From: Cantharellus purpuraceus
Taxonomy: Eukaryota > Basidiomycota > Agaricomycetes > Cantharellales > Hydnaceae
Assembly (NCBI GenBank): GCA_025174535.1
Contig: JALBUN010000050.1
Coordinates: forward strand, 310,001-374,000
Length of the DNA: 64,000 nt
Reading direction: 5' to 3'
In this document: positions 56,925-64,000 of the stretch, piece after piece
Position numbering within the stretch: the stretch's first letter is position 1
Layout of the letters: the number at the start of each line of letters is the position of its first letter
Translations under genes and position numbers: made by a program
The notes under the pieces: generated by a model
Database searches by the model: none
What the model saw: the letters and a program-made list of their open reading frames with translations, nothing else
Told to the model about the DNA's origin: nothing

Positions 56925-59900
56925 ATGTTTCGCACAGGGTCAAGGACACCAGCCCCGTCGCCGTCCCCGCTGGCCCCGTCCTACACCAAAGGTCTTCAGC
57001 CTGTCGCTTCCGCCGACGTTCGCGGCGGCGCAGGCGTGTCGCCCAGACACTCAAAGACAAACCTCGACTTCGAGTCCGCCCTCCGTGCAGGGGGCACCGT
57101 CCAGCTTAGGGAGGGCCCTGATGTCTCTGCCCTTGGCGTTGTAGAGTCGACGCCATCACCCTCACCCCAGCGCCGACAACCCATCAATAATCTCATCATC
57201 GTCCCTCCCACACCAGAATCCCACCCAGCCACGGGGCACACCGCTCCCCAGAACCCGTCGCCGGCCGTCGACCTGGGCCGCGACCAGGATGAGTTGGAGC
57301 TCCAGAACAAGCGGCGCTCAATGTTCCGTTCCCCAGGGTCTGCCAGTAGCCCTGACCTTGCCACGCTCCTCCGCAAGGCGAAAGAGAACGGAGGGGTTGT
57401 TCCTGGGAGCAGTGCGGCCTCTGGCCAGCGTCAAACGCAGGAGGACGCTGGACTGGTGCCGAGCGAGTCGTCTGGGGCAGGGTTTCTCTCCCCAAGTCAG
57501 AATTCGCCTCGCTTGCGGGGCAGCTCGTCGACGTCCTCGTTTTCGCTGGTGTCGGCGCCGCCACGTACCCCGGGGAAGGAGACTACTGTCGAGCCGTCAG
57601 GACGGCCTTCGTTGACGGGAAGTCGAGGGACTGATGTGGGCACGTCGCCAGCTCCGTCGAAAGAGTGGTCTCTGACGAGTCCGCGGGCGAGGAGTGGAAG
57701 CAAGGTGTGTGGAGTGGTCTGTCTTGACAGGTAGTGTCGCTCATGTTATATAGTCTGGCAAGTCTATGCGGTCACGCGCGACCAACTTTATCGGCAAGAT
57801 GTTGGGTCAGGGCCATGACAGTTCAGCGCGAGATAAATCAGTATGCTCTTCCCCCGTTTTGCGTTTTATCCTGTTCATGTTTGTTGTAGATGGGTGAGGT
57901 CTCTACTCCGACCACGCCTGTATACATCGCTCCACCTCTCTTTGCTCGTTATGCAAACTATAACCCACCACCCGTACCACAACTACCCGAGCCCTATCGG
58001 TTTGCTAGCCTATCCGCCACCATGTCTCCTGGATCAGATGTCTTTCATACCGCCCCAAACTCTCCCGATTTTTCCAAACCTCTCCCCATCAAGCCCAAAA
58101 GCAGCCGTCCCGCAAGCGAGGAGGAGATCGAGCTGGCCCTTTCTCCAACCAGTTTTACACCCTCACCCGCTCCAGGGCTAACCATCAAGCCTCGTCCACG
58201 AGATGGCCACACTCGTGGACATTCACGCGGAAACGGTTCTACGTCCAGCGCACGGCGAAGAAGCGCAAGCGTTGGCGATATTGAACGGACCAGACCCACC
58301 ATTGGGGCATCAGATCCACTTCCTTCCACTGCTGAGTTACCACGCTCCGCCGAAGCTGGGAAGACATCTACCGAATGGGACACGAGTGGCATCATCAATA
58401 TGTTCAAGGGGGAGCTGTCTCAGCTTGACCCCATCTCATCAACATCCCTCGAGATCACCGATCCGTCGACGCCATCTCGAATCCAAAGTCGAACCCGTGG
58501 TAATACTGACACATCGCTCCCATCACGTTCGGAAGGCAGTGGTACAATTCGACAACGGCCCTCTGGAGCATCCTCTCTCACCTCCACCCCCAAGACACTG
58601 ACAGAACGTACTTCCAACGATTCCTCATCTTCGAAACGCTCGCCAGTCTCTCCAAAACGATCCTCGATCAATCACCCGGACTCCCCGGTCCGCTCAACCG
58701 CTCGACGAACCGTGTCGCGGCCTTCTCCGCCTGTAGCAGCATCAGCAATGTATGCCTCTCCTCGGACGGTGTCGACCCCTTTGCTAGGCGTACCGTCATC
58801 ATCAACACCACCAGGAAAAAACTGGAACTCCACATCCCCTGTATTTTTCAACCCATTTACGCCGCAACCTTCTGTATTTGTGAATGGTGCAAGCTCGGTT
58901 GGTTCACATGAATCCTCTCAAGTACGCTCTCCTGCGTCGCATTCGGAGCCTGTCCTCGTACCAGGCAATGAATTTGATCTCGGTCCACGGCGAGGCTCTC
59001 AGCCGTACACACACGCGAAAACTCCCGAATTTCATCGGACAGTCCGCCTGGTGCCATCGACGGCGTCATTTTCATACCCAAATGGTCAGGCCTCCGGTTC
59101 GGCATCACAGGTGGATATTGCAGATGCTGCGTCAGGAAAGTCGGTTGCTTCCAGCACAATGTCGCCTGCTAGAGGTGTAAGTCTGGAGGGCGATGATATA
59201 GAGGCGAGAGGCCAGGAGCTGGCGAGACGGTGTTGGACGGATGACGAGACATTCCTGCCTAGGGAGAAGATCGCTGAGTGGTTGGGTGGCGCGTGAGTCC
59301 CCAATTCTGTGTATCTTTGAACTGCTGATCGATGATGGCGATTACCAGGGGACGCATCAATGCTGTCGCTTTACATTATTATGTAGACTTCTACGATTTT
59401 GGTGGATTGCGGCTGGATCACGCATTTAGGCTCGTGATCTTTGCTTTTTCTTGACTTTCGTCTGCCAACTGTCTTTTTCTTTTTCTTTTAGGCGTTTCTG
59501 CGCCAAGTTATATCTCAAGGGCGAGACGCAACAAATTGACCGTATTCTTTCCGAGTTCAGTCGACGCTACTGGGAGTGCAATCCCACTAGCTTGTACGGC
59601 AGCGCCAGTAAGTAATTTTGTTGTTTTGATATTTCTTGTCATTCACAGCTCGTCTAGGTGTCGTTCATGCTGTCGCATACTCTATCCTGCTCCTGAACAC
59701 AGATCTGCACATTGCTGACCTCTCAACGCACATGTCACGAAACCAGTTTGTGCGCAACACTGTGCAAGCAATTCAGTCACAAGTTCGGAGTGCGCCTAAT
59801 CTGGCGCGTGCAAGCACCCCTGATCTGACGAATGACGACGCCAGCAGCGCGCATGCAACACGGTCTGATGGGAGTGAGGCGGGGGGCAGCACACTACGTT

Positions 59901-61963
59901 CACGCTCGAAACGCAGTAGCAGCGTGCATAGCTGGACAAGTGTTTCGCGCGACGCTTTGTCTTCCATTGGAATACCAGCGGCAGGTCAAGTTGTATCGTC
60001 ATCCACAGGGCCGCCCTCGCAAAACGCGAGTACGGTTTCCGTGCAGACACCGACTTCTGGGCAGAATTCCGTTTCAGCAGAGCCGAGGGTGCGGACAGCA
60101 GGCAGCCAGAGCAGCAGCAGTGCTACATCGATGGTGTATGGGCGGAGTTGGGATGTTGAGATGGAGAACATGCTACGAGTAAGTGGTGGAGGGAGGTGTT
60201 TTGCTTGTGATAAAACTGACTATCTGTGCCTTCAGGACATGTACTCTGCCATCAAGAGTCAAGAGATCCGGCAACCAACAGGGTTTCAGCCGCCATCCAA
60301 CCAAATGTCCTCCCTGGCTCCTAACACTCCTTACAATACCCTTATGCGACATCGAAGTCAACGCGGCCAGGACCGCATGGCGATACTGAAGCGAGGCAGT
60401 ATCCGTGGCATTCAGACTTTACTGGGCCAGCAGGCTGGCGTCAGTCCGTATAGTAGCAATAGCAGCATAGAAGGGAGAGATCCACGCGATGGTCGTGTCA
60501 GTCCGTCACCCAGCTTTGCAACATCTTTAGATGTAGGTTTATTGGCTTCAAACGATTGTTTCGTCTCAGGCTTATACTGCAACTCATGACAGGGTATACC
60601 CACGACGAGCACTTTCTTTACACCAGCATTAGGATTTGCATCGAACCTTTCACATACGATTATTCGGGAGACGCAGGAGGACGATGTACGAAGCCTTGCT
60701 AGCAATAACACAGCAGATACGAGTGTGAGTATATCGGATGAGGAGCTTGCGCTGCTAGGTGCCCCTTGGGCAAAGGAGGGTATGCTTTGTCGAAAGCAGT
60801 ACTGGGAGTCATCGGGTAAGCGTGCCAAGTCCAAAGCATGGCAGGATGTGTTCGTCGTTATCCAGAAAGGCGATTTGGACATGTTTATATTCGGCGAACG
60901 TGGTGCAGGCGGTGCAGAAAATGTCGGAGGTGGAAACTGGCTGGTATGTTTTCCTTTCACGTAGCTTTAACGTTTGTTGATGGAGTGGTTTGTGTATAGG
61001 CCAATGCTCAACCCGTGGGCAATGTGATGCTTTCCCACTCTCTTGCCCATGTGTTGCCACCTCCTGGATACAACCGTCAGCGACCACATTGCTTTGTCCT
61101 GACTCTAGCTTCGGGCGGCGTGTACTTTTTCCAGGCTGGCACAGAAGATCTGCTCAATGAGTGGGTGTCGACGTGCAATTATTGGGCAGCACGACAGAGC
61201 AAGGAACCACTTTCGGGCGGCGTATCCAACATGGAATACGGTTGGAATCGCGTCTTGGATCCCGTCACACAAATATCTACGATACACGATGAGGATGCCA
61301 GCTCTGTTGCAGACGTTACGGATACCTTTAGCATGCGTAGTGGCAAGAGTACCAAGAAGCGAAGTTGGCCTGATGGTGGTACACTGGGAAGGAGTAACGA
61401 TCGCATTTTTATCAACGACTGGAAACCTCCTATGCCTTCCACAGTCTCGAGCACCCACGACGAGGAAACTCAGCTAGAAGCGTTACAAAAGCAAGTCCAG
61501 TCCCTAAAACAGGACCTGCAAACCCACAATGAGCTGAGGAAGCCCATGTCCGCTTTGGTACGTTAATTTCGTGATGTTTTCAACATCCTCACACTCACAT
61601 TTTTATTAAAAGTACGCGCTTCGGTCCTCCAACCTTTCCAAAGCCCAGTCAAATTGGGAGAAAAAATCACAATACTTGCTCACAGAAATTGTTAAGTACG
61701 ATACCTACGTCGAATCACTCAAGACTGCAATGTCACTACGACTGAAAAAACGCGGCGAGAAGGCGTTGGAGCAGGCCCTCGTTACCGCAAGTCCTGATCC
61801 GGCGGATTTTACGATTGGATCAATAGGACGTCCAAACACCTATTCGGGAGACGGAACAATCATGGAAGATGCTGAACCCTCGACGTCCGGACCAACGGTG
61901 CCCGAGGTTAAGCATCGGAGAGAACGAGCCCAAGTTGACGATGACGATTCGGCAACGCCATAG
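56925..61963 (+). CDS. Syt1-like Sec7-PH Arf guanine-nucleotide exchange factor
   Basis: Yeast Syt1 activates Arl1/Arf at Golgi membranes; this fungal group has a long disordered N-terminus, a Sec7 domain and a PH domain. The start at 56925 reads MFRTGSRTPAPSPSPLAPSY. Sec7 begins DETFLPREKIAEWLGGAGRI (across an intron), then HYYVDFYDFGGLRLDHAFRR, LKGETQQIDRILSEFSRRYW, AYSILLLNTDLHIADL and MSRNQFVRNTVQAI. A Ser/Thr-rich insertion of over 100 residues interrupts it before WDVEMENMLRDMYSAIKSQE. The PH domain is split over exons: KEGMLCRKQYWESSGKRAKS, WQDVFVVIQKGDLDMFIFG, RPHCFVLTLASGGVYFFQAG, NEWVSTCNYWAARQSKEP. A C-terminal coiled coil ends at 61963. About 1,400 residues. Confidence 0.88.
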
Positions 61964-62354
61964 CTGTATCGTTAACTGTGCACTTTTGTACACTATAGTC
62001 ACCGTTGTGGGTGTTGATTTTCTGTATTTTTTTTTGCTATTAGTCCTTATAGATACGGGACACTACTGGAGACTCTGTAGTTAGTCACGGTGGTCCTCGA
62101 TGCTAATGCGCTCGCGCACACGTACAATTTCCTTGTTTTTAGTTTTGACTTTCAAATTTATTAGTAGGGACCTGCTTGAACAATGCCGACGCTAGTCAAG
62201 TGTTCTGAGCTCATTCGCAAGCTCAATAGGGGAACTTTAACTATTTGGCTACGATTTAGAAAAAGAAACTGCAGTTGAGAGCATCCAAAATTGATTCCGT
62301 GGAGAGTGACAAACATCGGCAATCGCCGTACACCACTGCTCCATCGGCGGCACA
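61964..62354. other. Intergenic region between the Sec7 gene and SNX3
   Basis: 391 bases with the Sec7 3' end and SNX3 promoter. Nothing else is visible. Confidence 0.4.
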
Positions 62355-63039
62355 ATGACTACTGCATCCCCATTCTTCCGAGGTGGATTCGATGAAACCA
62401 GGCTTGCTGGTCGGGAACAGACGGTACTATGTTCAGATATAGAAAACGTCGAAGATAGAACTGATCTGATCGATTAGATAGAGGAGATGTACAGCGTGCC
62501 AGAGAGTTTCCTCGAGATTGAAGTACGAAACCCTCAGACGCATGGTGTGTCGCACGTTTATGCTCCACGTTCTCACAGCTAAGGTCCAATCAGGTTTTGG
62601 AAGGAAGATGTACACAGACTATGAGATAATGTGCAAGGTATACTCGTTCGACTGCTGCGTTATGCTATTCTGGCCTCACGCCTGTGTAAAGACCAATATT
62701 CCTGCATTCAAGCTTCGACATTCCATTGTTCGACGGCGTTATTCCGACTTTGAAGCTTTCCGTGACGTCCTTGAGCGCGAGTCTACTCGCGTGAACATTC
62801 CACCGCTGCCGGGGAAGGTCTTTACAAACAGGTTCTCAGACGAGGTTATTGAGAGTAGGCGAGAAGGATTGGAGAGATTCCTGAGTATTGTTGCCGGCCA
62901 TCCGCTTCTGCAGGTGTTTATATTTATCGCTCTTCGGTTCAACTCACTACTTACCATGGTGCGTTATTCTTAGACAGGAAGCAAAGTGTTATGTGCATTC
63001 CTACAGGACCCAGCTTGGGACAAGGCACAGTGGATGTGA
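62355..63039 (+). CDS. SNX3: Sorting nexin-3 (Grd19), PX-domain retromer cargo adaptor
   Basis: Snx3/Grd19 binds PI3P on endosomes and sends cargo to retromer. Exon 1 [20 protein letters not shown]; exon 2 [20 protein letters not shown]; exon 3 [14 protein letters not shown]; exon 4 [20 protein letters not shown] with the PI3P-binding RRRYSDF motif, then [20 protein letters not shown] and [19 protein letters not shown]; exon 5 [20 protein letters not shown]. About 160 residues, the usual size. Every intron joins in frame. Strong match throughout. Confidence 0.95.
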
Positions 63040-63483
63040 CTTGGCTGATGGTGTTGTTTCTTGCTGTCTCCGCATTGCAGAATTTCATCTTTGTACTGTT
63101 TGTTCCGACATGCCCAGAGATATCTTGTGTCCATCCATTTCTTACGCAACTTCTTTCTCTCTTTTTTTATTCCAGTATGCTGTCTTGTACAGCGAAGGCC
63201 TTGGGTGCACAACGAAACAAAAGCTGAGCATACTACGTCAACTACCTTTCTTCCTGACTTGCAAGCATCCATCGAATGCAGATCATCGAGACTGTAATCT
63301 TCGCAACAGTGTATAGCATGTATATATCTGAGAGATGGCAACATGAGATTGTATGACGTACATCCATCCAGGTAGGGGAGCGCGACTGGAGAATAACATG
63401 GTACATACATATTATGAAGCGTGCTGTCAGACTTACAGCTAGACAAACAAGACACAAATCACCATCGACACAGCCAGAGCTAT
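63040..63483. other. Convergent 3' region
   Basis: 444 bases between converging genes; no supported feature. Confidence 0.4.
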
Positions 63484-64000
63484 CTAACGGAAAGCATCAC
63501 GAGTAGCTCCTAAGCCAAGCTTCGTGGTCTTAATGATCGCAGTCAAGGGATCCGCCAATCCACCCGTCACCCCGATGCGATCCCCTTCTTCCCACCTACG
63601 TAGCAATTGGTCAAAACTCAAATGCGAAGAAGTGGCGTAACCACTCACCCCATCTGTTGAAGAAGCTTGAAGCCAATATTCGATTCGGAAAGTCTCGGCG
63701 CCATCTTGCCAACTTCGTCGCCATCTCGATGTCGTATTGTCCTTCTTGTCCTCTCCGACACATGGTAGCTCTCACCATTTCCACCATTGACCAGTGCAGA
63801 AACCTTCCGCTCATTGACACCAAACCCAGACCTCGTCGTTTTGATCAAGGTGATAAACCTTCCTTCCCCACTGCCTTTGCTCTTGCTCTTTAAGCTGAAT
63901 GCGTCCGCCAATAAATGAGCCCGCTTTCTCCATTCTTTTCCCTTCGGGGGTAGCACCATATTCTTCGCATCCAGGTTGTCAAGGAAGGTGCGAATCAACT
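63484..64000 (-). CDS. SQS1-like G-patch protein (5' part outside the window)
   Basis: Yeast Sqs1/Pfa1 is an R3H and G-patch protein that activates the helicase Prp43 in ribosome biogenesis and splicing. The visible C-terminal part reads WRKRAHLLADAFSLKSKSKG, RFITLIKTTRSGFGVNERKV, then RHRDGDEVGKMAPRLSESNI, and the G-patch ESNIGFKLLQQMG, continued across an intron (about 63598-63646) by WEEGDRIGVTGGLADPLTAI and IKTTKLGLG, with the stop at 63484. The R3H-type context just before the G-patch (DGDEVG) fits Sqs1. The start is beyond the right edge. Confidence 0.85.

Overview
This is a nuclear chromosome segment of a filamentous basidiomycete, most probably an Agaricomycete. Genes are densely packed on both strands and broken by many short introns (mostly 45-65 nt, GTRNGY donors, YAG acceptors). 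The proteins read as typical Agaricomycete orthologues: AreA-type GATA factor, DASH subunits, SEA/GATOR2 subunit, Syt1-type Sec7 protein, OM14-like protein. I cannot name the species. No rRNA, tRNA, CRISPR or intact transposon was seen.

Layout. 1-10 kb: MIA40 (cut by the left edge), a BTB/POZ protein, a large PH-Sec7-PH protein and a flavin-reductase-like protein. 10-14 kb: a multiply frameshifted remnant of a fungal lineage-specific family, an Smr-domain protein and a 1.4 kb gene-poor stretch. 14-25 kb: RPA43/PAM16 (divergent), a membrane-anchored coiled-coil protein, a PSR-type phosphatase divergent from a Yap-like bZIP factor, and an MBA1-like mitoribosome receptor divergent from a MIX17/CHCHD2-like twin-CX9C protein. 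25-40 kb: a membrane RING-H2 protein, mitochondrial aconitase divergent from DASH subunit ASK1, a secreted double-psi barrel protein with a His-rich tail, SEA4/MIOS divergent from DASH subunit DAD4, and an NmrA-like protein. 40-50 kb: a 2.6 kb gene-poor stretch, CLIP-170, an OM14-like protein and a 2.8 kb gene-poor stretch. 50-64 kb: DCC1, the AreA-like GATA factor, a Syt1-like Sec7-PH protein, SNX3, and a G-patch (SQS1-like) protein cut by the right edge.

Themes. Six genes act in mitochondria (MIA40, PAM16, MBA1-like, MIX17-like, ACO1, OM14-like); MIA40 is the import oxidoreductase for twin-CX9C proteins such as MIX17. Four genes act in chromosome or microtubule biology (ASK1, DAD4, CLIP-170, DCC1). 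The three that work on kinetochores or replication-linked cohesion (ASK1, DAD4, DCC1) each carry the MluI cell-cycle box ACGCGT 19-22 nt before the start codon, while the other start regions I read do not. This is the most testable regulatory signal in the window. Three genes serve Arf/endosome traffic (two Sec7 proteins, SNX3); one Sec7 domain lacks any acidic residue in the catalytic loop.

Gene models were joined by eye from reading frames and splice sites. Coordinates run from start to stop codon and include introns. Where the first exon could not be resolved this is stated.
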